From: Dasyornis broadbenti
Taxonomy: Eukaryota; Chordata; Aves; Passeriformes; Dasyornithidae
DNA: 64,000 nt
Assembly: GCA_013397935.1 (NCBI GenBank)
Contig: VZRN01006295.1
Span: 519,887-583,886, forward strand
Reading direction: 5' to 3'
Positions 1 to 10,509 of the stretch are shown here, piece by piece (the stretch's first letter is position 1; each line of letters opens with the position of its first letter). Below the pieces are notes generated by a model, which worked only from the letters and a program-made list of their open reading frames with translations, was not told the DNA's origin and searched no databases. Both the position numbers and the translations under genes were made by a program.

Positions 1-2571
1 GGGGTGACTTTTTTCCTAAGGGTAGTTGTTTGTTTTGTTTTTTAAGACTGTTCATTCCATCAAGATAATGTTGAGAAACTCTGTTCTGTGGAAAATATGC
101 ATGACAACCTAAACGGAGAAAGACTGATCTTCCCATCTTTTTTACAGCAAAAAGGCAGCAACAACTTAATCACAAACCACTTGTTACTCAACTTGAATGA
201 AGGTTTTCTATTCTAATCTTTAACAAGCAACACAAAATATTTGCTTTCTTGCAATCTTACATTGTGTGAACTCTATGAGCATACTTGCTTCCCCTGAGGT
301 TAAATGTAACATGCACCTGGTTGGCAAAAGATAGTCAGAGGAGATGCCTACAAGATTTCCATTTCAGTAAACTAAATTTCAAATATTAAACTATATTTCC
401 TTTACTTTTTGTAATGAAAGTGGTTGGAAAGCTTCAGTAACCCACAAAACATCTCCTGAAGGCCCAAAACACTGAAGCTTTATCAATTATGAGATCTGTC
501 AGATCTAAAATATTCATGAACGCTGCAGTTTGACAGTGTGGCAAAGTGAGTGATTACATGTCCAAGAAGGCACTGCAGCAGCTACTCTGCCAAGTCCTAA
601 GGTCCTAAAAGTATTATTCACGATGCCATGGGAGGGCGATGCTCTTAGGCAACCTAGAGCCCACTTTGCTGCAAGGACGCAAACACAGGACAAACTCACA
701 GAAGAGGAAGGAAGGACAGCACAGACCTATTCCTTTAGCTGCACAAAAGGCAGCAGAGGCTGTGAAAATGGAAAAATACCTGAAGCCATAGCTGCCTCCA
801 GAGGAGGCTGGAAATCTGTCAGCCAAGAGGCTCAGAGTGTCTGTCCTGGTTATCTTGCTGAAGATCGGAGTAGGAATTACCCATGAATATTGGCTGGATT
901 CTGCAGTTGCCTTCCTTAAAGAACACCAGATTTCTAACATGCTCCTGTGCCAAAGCTTCTCTGATAAAAGTGGGGGTTTGAGGGTGGGCTTTATGGGTGG
1001 GTTTTTCGCTTGCTTGGATAAGGTTCTTTCAAGGAGAGAGAGATTTTTGTTTGTTTTCAGCTCGTTTAGTAGGTTTGGTGGGAGTTTTATTGTTGTTCTG
1101 AGTCTTGGAAGACAAACCTACAGTCAGGAAGAAAAGTAAGGAATCTTAGGGTCAGTCTAGATAATACTTCATAACAATAACACTGAGAAAACTCCACCAT
1201 TGTGTGAGAAAACAGAAATTTAAGTGGCATTTGCAAGCTGTCATCCCAGCACACATTTCTATGGGTACAGATTCTAATATGCTATGATAGATTTAAATTT
1301 TCATCCTCTTTCCTACGTGAAAGGCAGCAGCAAAGTTGCCCTTTTAAGTACAGAGATCATTCTTGGGGTACAGGTATGTTTTCGTATACGCAAACAATAG
1401 ATTTTTCACCTATGGAAAAAGACACATAGTACTCAATTTTTGCTTTATTAGTTTTTCTTCTGTTCTCACAGGAATCAGTTCCTGACTGCCTCCACTGGGT
1501 CAAAAGAAGACAGGCAGATATGTTAATCATCTGACTACCAGAAAACTAACTCAGTAGAATGTTTGGTTTTGGTTTTTTCCTTTGTAAATGGTTTGAGAAC
1601 CACTGAATTACAGATACCTGGGTTATCCTGTTCTGTGTCAAAGGAAGGACAGAAAACTGTCTTTCCAACATGTGTGTTTACATGAGACATTGGCAAGACT
1701 GAGATGCTCTAATTCCTCTCCCCTCCCCATTTGGTCTCAATGTCTTGGCCACTGCCTGATGAAAAACATATGAAAGCAGCAATGCAACAACAAAAAAATT
1801 TCACATTCCAAGCATTAACATCACATATGCTGAGCACCAGACTCAATTACAGTTTTAAAATTCATTACAGATGTAGCTTAAACCAAATGGGTGCAAGATG
1901 TACAGTCAGATTTGAATTTACAGACAAGTGTTAGGAAATAGCTGGCAAAAGACAGGCAATGTTGCTTGCATTTTGCCAGCCCAAATCTTCTCCCCTTTTC
2001 CCCCACCCCACTCTCCTTTTAGGAGTTTTGGCAGCTGTCTCTCAGTCTCTTCAAATTACTCTTCTAATTGGGTATTTCTATGGAAACAGACTAGAAGACA
2101 CAGTACCTCTCCATTAAAGAACTATAAAAACAAGAGGTATACCATGAGAAAACAAAAAGAATGAAGAATAAATATAATGGAAAAAGTTCTTACCAACAAT
2201 GAGAAACTGTACAGCCCTTAGTCAGTTTAACAGCACAAGGCAAACCAGGACCACACTGATGCTGCCAAGTTACCATACAACCAGCCATAACTCTACAAGG
2301 ATGGCTTTTGACTGAAACAGCAAGCTTTGTGCTGTTTTTCACATAAAATCCCTCCAGGCCTCAAGTGCCTGTGCCAGTGGCGTGATATAGTCTATGTCTG
2401 ATCATACCTCTCTATAACACAGGATGATATTCTCTTTCAACTTCATCCTCCACAACCACGTACTTTGGCAGCCAGTCCATTTAACGCGATCTCAGAAGGG
2501 AAATTTCCTGATACAGTAGAACATTCCCAGGGGAGGAGCAGAGAATGCCAGTGTACACCTAGACTGTACAC
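1..2571. other. Intronic DNA without recognised features
   Basis: AT-rich unique-looking sequence. Short open frames occur (for example 614-940 minus and 837-1139 plus), but they overlap each other, have biased low-complexity composition and match no family I know. Nothing further is supported. Confidence 0.6.
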
Positions 2572-2844
2572 CATTCCTTAATAAGGTTGCAAGGATTAGC
2601 TCTTTGACTGGTGTGTTTTGTATACTCGTGTGAGTTTTGCACATTGTCGGGAGAGCTTACCAAATTCAGCGCCCAATCAGAACTGGCCGAGTATGCTCTG
2701 GTGATGCCCACCAAGAAGATGCAGCACCACAATGAGAAAACACGAGGTGTTGATACCCAGCAAGTGAGTACAAGATGGAGTAGGAGTGCTCCATCCAATG
2801 CCTGCCTCAGCAAGACGTGGCGTTGTCCAATCTCTTAAGGAATG
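2572..2844. repeat. Unclassified block bounded by a 10-base inverted repeat
   Basis: CATTCCTTAA at 2572-2581 and its exact reverse complement TTAAGGAATG at 2835-2844 bound 273 bases. The block is visibly richer in CpG than the surrounding intron (ACGAGG, GACGTGGCG, GGCCGAG and others). It directly abuts the LTR element. It could be a small DNA transposon remnant, part of a larger retroviral insertion, or chance. The arms do not extend and no clear target-site duplication is visible. Confidence 0.3.
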
Positions 2845-3576
2845 CAGAGTTGACCCCGGCTGTGTGCCAGGTGCTCACCAAAGCCACTCCATCACTCCTA
2901 TCCTTAACAGGGCAAGGGAGAGAAAATCTAATGAAAGGCTCATGGGTTGAGATAAGGGCTGAGACACATCACTCACCAACTACTGTCATAGGCAAAACAG
3001 ACTTGACTTGGGGAAATTAGTTTAATTTATTACCAATCAGAGCAGGATACTGTGAAATAAACCCAAATCTTAAAAAAATACCTTCCCCCAAGCTCTCATC
3101 TTCCTGGGCTCAACTTCACTCCTGATTTTTCTGCCTCTGGCTCTCCAGCAGCACAGGGGGATGGGGAATGGGGGTTCTAGTCATTTCATCATCCATTGTC
3201 TCTGCCTCTGCTTTTTCCTCAGGGGGGGGTACTCCTCATACTCCCCCTCTGCTTCACTGTGGGGTCCCTTTCATGGGAAACATTCTCCACAAACTTTTGC
3301 AACACCTTCTCCCCTTGCTTTACTGGTGTCTGCAGGGCCATTTCTCCCACATCTTCTCATTCCTCTCTGCTGGCTGATGTTGTGCTGTAACTTTTTCCCC
3401 TTTGTAAACCTGTTATCCCAGAGGTGCTTTCACTTACCATTGACGAGCTCAGCTTTGGCCAGTGGTGGGTCTCTCTTGGAGCTGGCTGGCATTGACTCTG
3501 TCAGACATGGGGGAAGCTTCTGGCAGCTTCCCAAAGAAGCCATCCCAGTAGCCCCTGGCTACACAAACCCAATACA
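2843..3576 (-). mobile_element. Degraded avian LTR retrotransposon element (ERVL-like solo LTR)
   Basis: On the minus strand this begins TGTATTGGGTTTG and runs through landmarks I recognise from a common bird LTR family: a GGGGGAAGCTTC-type stretch opposite 3510-3525, a degraded TATA-like region opposite 3400-3415, a purine-rich middle, and an AATAAA followed by the conserved end near 2850 (TGGTGAGCACCTGGC...GGGGTCAAC). It shows TG...CA-type ends. It appears shortened in the middle relative to the family as I remember it, and it is diverged. No gag, pol or env coding sequence is present; the 154-residue plus-strand open frame at 3161-3625 is simply the antisense of the LTR. Family naming is from memory and needs a repeat-library search. 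Confidence 0.65.
3026..3031 (-). terminator. LTR polyadenylation signal AATAAA, sense to FBXL7
   Basis: TTTATT on the plus strand gives AATAAA on the minus strand, inside the recognised LTR, at the place where the family carries its polyadenylation signal. A GT-rich stretch follows on the minus strand opposite about 2960-2990. The orientation is the same as the host gene, so it could act as a cryptic intronic poly(A) site; use is not shown. Confidence 0.45.
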
Positions 3577-6500
3577 GGGAGTAATCACAGAATTTAGACT
3601 TAGCTTAGGTATGTCCTGCCATTGACACCAAAAAGATTAGGTCTATTAATTACAAAACCCTACATCCCAATGTCAGGTCACTGAGTCTGCTCGCCCAGCC
3701 CACCACTTTAGCCCACGATGAGTGGGGGAAATCAGCAACAGAATTTCCATCACTTCAGATCCTAAGTCTATTGGGAATCAATTAAAAGGCACCGCCTACT
3801 AGTGAAGGAATTTCACAGCAGCCTCAACTGCAAAAGAAAGTGCATGTAGGATTTAATTTACAACATTCCCTTACCACATAATGCACAGCAGGAAGAAGGA
3901 CCACATGGGGGAAAAAAATCAGTTCAGAAGCATAATGTAAAAATAAAAATTAAAGAGGAATGAAGGGGGAGAATAGAAGGGGACTTAATGCTTCTTTATT
4001 CAAGAAGTCTGTTTTGCTGAATTTTTTAGAGTGAGGTTAGGAGGACTCATCAAAAAAAAAACACACCTTCAGTGTTCTCAAGCCCTGGTCACAGACCCTG
4101 GTAATGGCTTTTATTTGTTTGTTTTATTAAATTAGACTGCAAATATTCTTCTCTGCTTTTAGTGATAGTGAAGACCCCAACACTTGGTAAAAATTTCTTC
4201 TAAACTGTAAAGTGAAGTTCTCCTTAATGCACATTTACCTCTTATAACTAAGTCTCTTAACTTCTTCCCTCTAAGTTGTTGCCTAACTTTTTCAAAAGTA
4301 CTGCTGCAAATACAGGGCACCACCAGCAGCTGCTACTCAGCTGTGTGAGGCAACAGAACTCTGTTACTGCATTAGAATAACAAAGCAGAATTTATCAATA
4401 TATTTTGGGAGGGTTAGTGAAGAATTACACTCGTATTCCATGCAAGTTAGTAATTTATGGCACCTTCATAAAAAGGAATATATTCATTTCCAGCAATCAA
4501 CAAAATAAAGATAGAATGCATTAAATCCTTGACATTAACAAGTGGTGCTTAGGACTAACCAGGGATTTTTAACCTCGAAGAACAAATCTGAAATCCAGTG
4601 ATAGTTTTATGCTATGGTAGCAGCGAGGAGTGAAACAATGATGTACGTTTGCTCAAGATCATGTTTCAGGTTGGTTTTTTATTGAAAACCTTGTTATAAA
4701 ACTACACTGAAGATTGCTGTACTTATCAGTCTACTGGTTTTTAAACAATATAGTAGTCAACCTAATCTGATCACTCTGTTGCCAGGGCCTAGAACCTGAA
4801 ACAGAGGTCAGGGCAGACAACAATAGGTCATGAAGGAAATAAAACATTAAATAAGATGGTCAGCTGCCAACTGTGCCTTGGCATGAGGAGCTTATTCTGC
4901 ACCCCCATGCTACTCCACCTTTCCCAAATAATTCCCTTCAAGAGGACAGTGAAATCTGACATATGATTAGAGCTGATAACCCACTCCATAATTACAGTGC
5001 TGTCCGGGACCAGTTTTCCTCTAAACTGTAACCTATAACTCCTTCCAGCCCCACAAAGTTTCTCTACTACATTCAAGAATATAGCAAAACAGAGGAATTT
5101 GGTAGTTTTTCTGTGAATCCGCTACTTAGATAAACACCAGTTTGTCTCCCTGAAGGGACACTTACCCTTGTCTGCCTGAGATACAAAATACTGTAACAGT
5201 TGCCCTGGCAGCAGAAAGCAGCATTGGCTAAATTCATCTGGTGAGCAGAAAATCCACACAAGAGGTATGTGATTCTAGGAGCACGGGAAAGAACAACAAT
5301 AATTTATTTTTTTTAATCCCCTTTTGGAGCACATATGACCATAAACGCATGCATAAACAAAGGTATTTATAAGAACACTTATCTGCTACCTCAGCCCTTC
5401 AGCCACTCTTGATTTGGGAGAGGTTTACTTATATGGCCTTTTGATGAAGAAATGCAGAGAGCAGATTGGGGAATAACAATAACTTAAATGATCTTTTACA
5501 GAGGCCTTCCTCCTCTTACGTTAGGAAAAATATTCACCAAATTTCAAGACAGAAAGACCTTTCAAAATTAGGAAAGGCTTCTTTTATTCCCCAACTAAAA
5601 CCATTATGTGTGACCTGACAAGTTCATCTTTTAGGACAGTGCTAAAAGGAGCCCTTATTTTCATCAGTTTCTTGATCACTTGTCCTAATTTCCCCAGTGT
5701 ACTGAGAACTCAAGTTCCTAACATCTGGAGCTCTTGTCATCATACAGAAATCAATTTGGTAAGAAAAAAGCTGAAAACAAAACCCCAAATAAGACATCTA
5801 ATTATTCATTTTTTTAGTGATTATATTACTTCTTTAAGTCGGATAATATTCTCTGTCTATGCTCAGGAAAATCAGTGTCAAAGAAAAAAAAAGTGTATCA
5901 AGGAAAAATTTTCTGGTTCTCATTATCACGAGGAAAACCACCTGGAATTTCAATAGAAATAAGAAAAATATCCATTTCCTTTAAACAGCTATGAAAAAAA
6001 CATGTTACTTGAGAAGAGGAGACTGATGCAGACTGATTCCTCTCTTGAAATGACTTTTAACAGCCTGTAAGCTTGCTGCTGAGCAGGGCAACATGATTTC
6101 ATGAAGCTTTGTGCAGTCTCAGAAAGATGAGAGAAACAACAGGAGCTCACAATGCTCAGTGCACACATAAAGTGAAGCCTTCCAGGACTCCCACTCAGGC
6201 AGAGGGCCAAAGCCATACCTAGATACAACACTGAGTAGGCTACTGATTTACTGTCAAGTCAACTGGGTTCACTGTCTAGAAAAACGAATGTTTGCATGCA
6301 CATTCCAGAAAGTATGAGCTATTTCCAATGTAGAAAACAGTTCCCATATTACCCAAGTCTCATTTACACACAATAGAAGTAATTTCGGCTGCCCCCATGC
6401 TGGACAGCTGCAGTATATCATTGCCATTTTCCATCTCAACCCTAGACAGAAAGCAGAAATACTTCTGGTGTACACTCTGCTACCATTATTTTAAAAGGAG

Positions 6501-8965
6501 AGAAAAGAAAATTACCTACATCATAAATTAATGCTGTACGTTACTCAGCAGCACACTGGAACAAAGGAGAGGAAATTGAAGAATCATGTTCCTTCCAAGA
6601 CTGCTGCAAAATGCTACCTCTCATAACATTCCCTCCATGTGCAGCTTCTGCTGTTCCTGCCCAAAACAACATGCAAAGTGGGACAGTTTTCCATAATTTT
6701 GATGGAGATCTACAGCTATATACAAACTGACCCTACTTCCCTGCTTGCATTGTTTGCAGTTAAGTACTTTACATTTTCTTCTGAAATCTCTGCAAATCTC
6801 CTCACTTCCTTGAGAAAAAAAAAAAAAAAACGAGTGGGGGGACAAGCAACAGAAAGGAAAAAAGTTCCATTTGTCCACATAACCACTTACTGAGCCAACA
6901 ATAGGCAGCTCCTTGGATGATGCCAGCAGTGGAATAGGATTTGAGACTACTTGGTACATCTTCACAATATTCCCAAACAAGTCATTGATTCTGGTCTATT
7001 GTTTAAGACACAGTTAATATTCTTAGACATCTTGCAATAGGTGAGACGTTTTTAGAAATTTCTAGTAACCTGTGGCTATTGCTGAGGCAATGTACATGAA
7101 GAGAACTTAATACCAAGAACTACCAACTCAAATTTCATGTCAGATATGTACCATTGCACTTCTCTTACACCAACTGAGATCATTAATCACATAAGCTTTT
7201 AAGTAAGTTTTTTTCTCACATGAAATTACAGCAGAGGCAGTATTTTAAAAAAAGAAAAAAAACAAAAAACAAAACTCACTGCAATGGTCTCATGGGTTTA
7301 TATCACCTGGAAGTATCATGGACATATCAAACCAGATGGAGAACACCTTCCATGGAACTGTTTTTCCATCACTACAAATGCAGGCATATTCCCACTGAGA
7401 TATGGCAACCTTCACTCCTCAGACCACATACCTGAGCAATCCTGGATACATGCAAGAAAAATCTACTCACAGTTCTACTCAGTATTTATTATTTCTGTCT
7501 GGATAAAAGAAACGTTTGCTCTCCTAAACCACACAGAAATTGTTTTTCACATTTTAATAATCTTTGGTAAAAATCCAAGGTATTGGTGAAGAATAAAACA
7601 AAACCCATTATTATGTGCCTACAACTGCAGGATTTCTATAAATTTCTTTGGTATTCATTATTTTCTTGCATTGCTGACCTTTTGATTCCTTCTTTTCTGG
7701 CCAGCCTATGACAGTTTAAGCACCCCATACACTTATCTCACCCTTCTGTTAAGCGAAAAAGACAAATTAATACTTCACCACAGTGAGGGGAATAGAGGAC
7801 AAAACAAAAATACCTGTACATAAGCAGGTTAAGGAGAATCTGTCATTTGAAAATTAACTCCCACTTTCATACACATTTTCCTTGTTGATGGCAGAACTTG
7901 CCCACAAGAAGGAGTGAACAGTTGGGTAGTTATTTTATCTTGGGTTCCTGTAGGCATGACCAGTGGTGCTGGCAATGCTACAAAGTTTACTCAGTATGGC
8001 GTTGTTTGGTGGCATCCAATACTAATTTGCTTTACAAAAAGAAAACAAAACCTATCACCAGGGGACAACACATCATACCCTTACATAGGCCACACAATCA
8101 CTGAACTCATCTAGCTTACCCTAAATCACAACAAAATGCCTAGATTTCGCTAGGATTTTTACAGGAGGGATTATTCCTACAGGCAGAATGGGAACTGAGG
8201 TTGGACAGGGCTTAACCAGCAGCATCTCTAGAGAAAAGGTTGTGAGAACAGTTGCAGATCCATTTGCATCCAAAGCTAAGCATCAAGCTTGAAGCTCATA
8301 TAAATAATTCATGGAAATGGGTGGAGGGATTTCCTACTCGAGAATTTTACAGAGAACAAGAGTAGCTTATTTCCTTAAAACAATTGCATTTTTAAAGCCT
8401 GCAATTGTGTGTGTGTGTGTGTAGAACAGTGTCATTTCAACCCTCTATGCAACTTCGAATGACTCAGCCTGGTACCTTAAGCAACAAGTTGTTGCCTAAC
8501 ATCTCAAAGGACTGTGTGCTTTCCAAGAGAAAGAAAAATGGCTGGGCAGGGTGGGGATGAACAGTCTCCTTCATTTCCCCAGAAGGCACTAAAGAACAAC
8601 CTCAAGCACATGGTGCCCTACCAAATCCAATTTCATATTTTTTCTGGTAAGGAAGGTGTCCATTTATCTGACATACCAGCAAATATAAACCAGCACCTGT
8701 CACATTTTAAGTGATTCTTCTAAGCCTTGCATAGGCAGAAGTATCTTTTGCTCATTGCTTATAAATACTTATTTCTCCAGTGTCACTGAAAATGTGATAA
8801 TATTTTGGCAGCCAGCTGGCTCTGACTGACAGCATAATGCAGTTTAATTGCTCAGTTTATATTAATCTTGTACTTCGCCTTTACTTAGGTGGAGTGTATC
8901 AATTTCTCATCTTAAACCAGCCAAAAAATTTAAGATTAAAACTCTAACGGATCAATAGTAAGATT
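3577..8965. other. Intronic DNA, low-complexity runs only
   Basis: No recognisable gene or repeat family was found. A 16-A run lies at 6815-6830, an A-rich tract at about 7245-7276 and a (TG)8 microsatellite at 8406-8422. Open frames here, such as 5606-5956 plus and 6621-6980 minus, are AT-rich, overlapping and without motifs. Confidence 0.6.
8406..8422. repeat. (TG)n microsatellite
   Basis: Seventeen bases of uninterrupted TG dinucleotide repeat, about eight units. It is short, so it may be only weakly polymorphic. Confidence 0.9.
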
Positions 8966-9580
8966 AATACTGTTCAATGTCTTCACTGAGGGCTCAGATG
9001 ATGGGAGTGCGTTCACCCTTCAGCAAGTCTCTGCACAGTACCTGGCCAGGGTTAAGTACTCAACAGGCAGAGTAAGACTGGCATGCAGAAGGATCTTGAC
9101 AGGTTGGAAAAAATATGGGGCAAAGCAAATTCCATCAAGGATGTGGCCAGGACATCAGCTTTTCAGAAGACCTGAGCAGCCCAATGGAGCACCAGTCCAA
9201 TACCAGTCAGGGCTGCACCCTTGTAGCAGAGGTGGTTACCCACAGAGCATTCTTATGAGCCACAACAGAGTTGGCACAGTGGGAAAAGTGTTTTTTCCCT
9301 GTACAGCTCTTGTTGGAGCCCTCTGAAAGGGCTACTTTATGGCTCCTTTGTAGTCACAAGGACATGAGCAAGTTGCAATGACACCCCCTGGGCAAGCAGG
9401 TGCATGGAGCACAGGATCTACAAGAGGTGACTGACACGCAGCAGATGCAGATTCAGGACTCTCTTCAAAAATGCACAGTGGCAGGAAGTGATCTGATGGG
9501 CACAAAAACCCACAAAATTTCAAACAGAAAAAGAAATATTATTTCTTTCACCATGAGGGTGGTCAGACATGGGGTGTTGA
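8966..9580 (+). mobile_element. Old CR1 LINE fragment, rearranged
   Basis: Frame translation from about 8969 gives LFNVFTEGSDDGSAFTLQQ, a diverged form of the CR1 reverse-transcriptase C-terminal segment. A second block at 9076-9110 (CAGAAGGATCTTGACAGGTTGG) matches the next conserved CR1 stretch. A third near 9540-9570 (TTTCACCATGAGGGTGGTCAGACAT) matches the CR1 3' untranslated region. Spacing between these blocks is shorter than in an intact CR1, and 9230-9500 is poorly matched, so deletions or an insertion have occurred. The frame has stops and frameshifts. Boundaries are approximate. Confidence 0.7.
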
Positions 9581-9639
9581 TGTGTTCCCCCCCACCCCAA
9601 CCCGACCTTTATTTCCCGTAACCCTGCTCAAGTGATAAC

Positions 9640-10070
9640 CACCAGTGGTGCTTGTGATGCAAGCGTACTGATGTCTGTATCCAACTTAAAAAGTGGATCC
9701 AGGGGGGACAAATAACAACACAATAGCCAAGGGCTAATCTGAGCAACCCACCTGCCTAATGGTAGCACTGGTCAAGGCCCAACTCAAGCCAAGTTTGGAA
9801 GAATTGAACATCTGTAGTTGGTATGTAAATATGACTATCATTTAGTCACCTTTCTCCATAAATACTGCACACCCTAGGGCCTGCTGGGCTTGAAACTGAT
9901 GCCCAGTCTATGGTAAGACTCTGCTGAAAACCCCAGTGAATCTGCACCTGCTCACAAAGCTCTCTGACAGTACAGGTCCCTGGAAAAGTGATACTCCATC
10001 TACACTAGAGCCAACAAGCTCCTACAGCCACCCAAGGAAAAGGGACATATCATGAGTCAACCTGGAAGGA
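9640..10070 (+). repeat. Possible old LTR-like or other repeat remnant, unclassified
   Basis: This GC-richer stretch contains CCATAAATAC at 9856-9865, a TATA-like motif, followed about 25 bases later by a C/G-rich segment, in the style of an LTR promoter. I cannot place it in a family, and I see no clear terminal dinucleotides or duplicated target site. Confidence 0.2.
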
Positions 10071-10331
10071 GCACTTGGTCTGAAAAGACACAAACAATGA
10101 CACAGTAAGAGAACTACTTAAAGATGGTCTTAAAATGGAGCAGGAGGGCTGACTCAGTTTCAGAAATGCTTAAATTCAGGAAGTTATCCCCCATGAGGAA
10201 TGCCCTGGAGGGAAGGAAATCTCTAAGAAAGGACCACAGATTTCCTTGAAAGATGACATCTAGGCATATGCTTGAAATGCAGAAGGGTGATGTTAGGAAA
10301 TACAAAAATATCAAAGGAGAAAACACTGGTC

Positions 10332-10361
10332 ACAATTTAGAAGCACAATTTTAGAAGCAAT
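10332..10361. repeat. Imperfect tandem duplication at gap edge
   Basis: ACAATTTAGAAGC is followed at once by ACAATTTTAGAAGCA, two near-identical copies of about 14 bases. They end a few bases before the run of Ns. Confidence 0.75.
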
Positions 10362-10370
10362 TTTTTTGCC

Positions 10371-10509
10371 NNNNNNNNNNNNNNNNNNNNNNNNNNNNNN
10401 NNNNNNNNNNNNNNNNNNNNNNNNNNNNNNNNNNNNNNNNNNNNNNNNNNNNNNNNNNNNNNNNNNNNNNNNNNNNNNNNNNNNNNNNNNNNNNNNNNNN
10501 NNNNNNNNN
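10371..10509. other. Assembly gap (139 Ns)
   Basis: An unbroken run of N from 10371 to 10509. Any open frame spanning it is an artefact. A T-rich run and a tandem duplication precede it, suggesting repetitive sequence failed to assemble. Confidence 0.99.

Noticed and set aside
2578..2838. TTAA at both edges of the 2572-2844 block, as in piggyBac target sites
   Set aside because: The sequences just inside the two TTAA sites are not inverted repeats of each other, so a piggyBac-type element is not supported.
3161..3625. 154-codon plus-strand open frame, the longest in the window
   Set aside because: It lies almost entirely within the minus-strand LTR and is its antisense, with pyrimidine-rich low-complexity composition and no domain.
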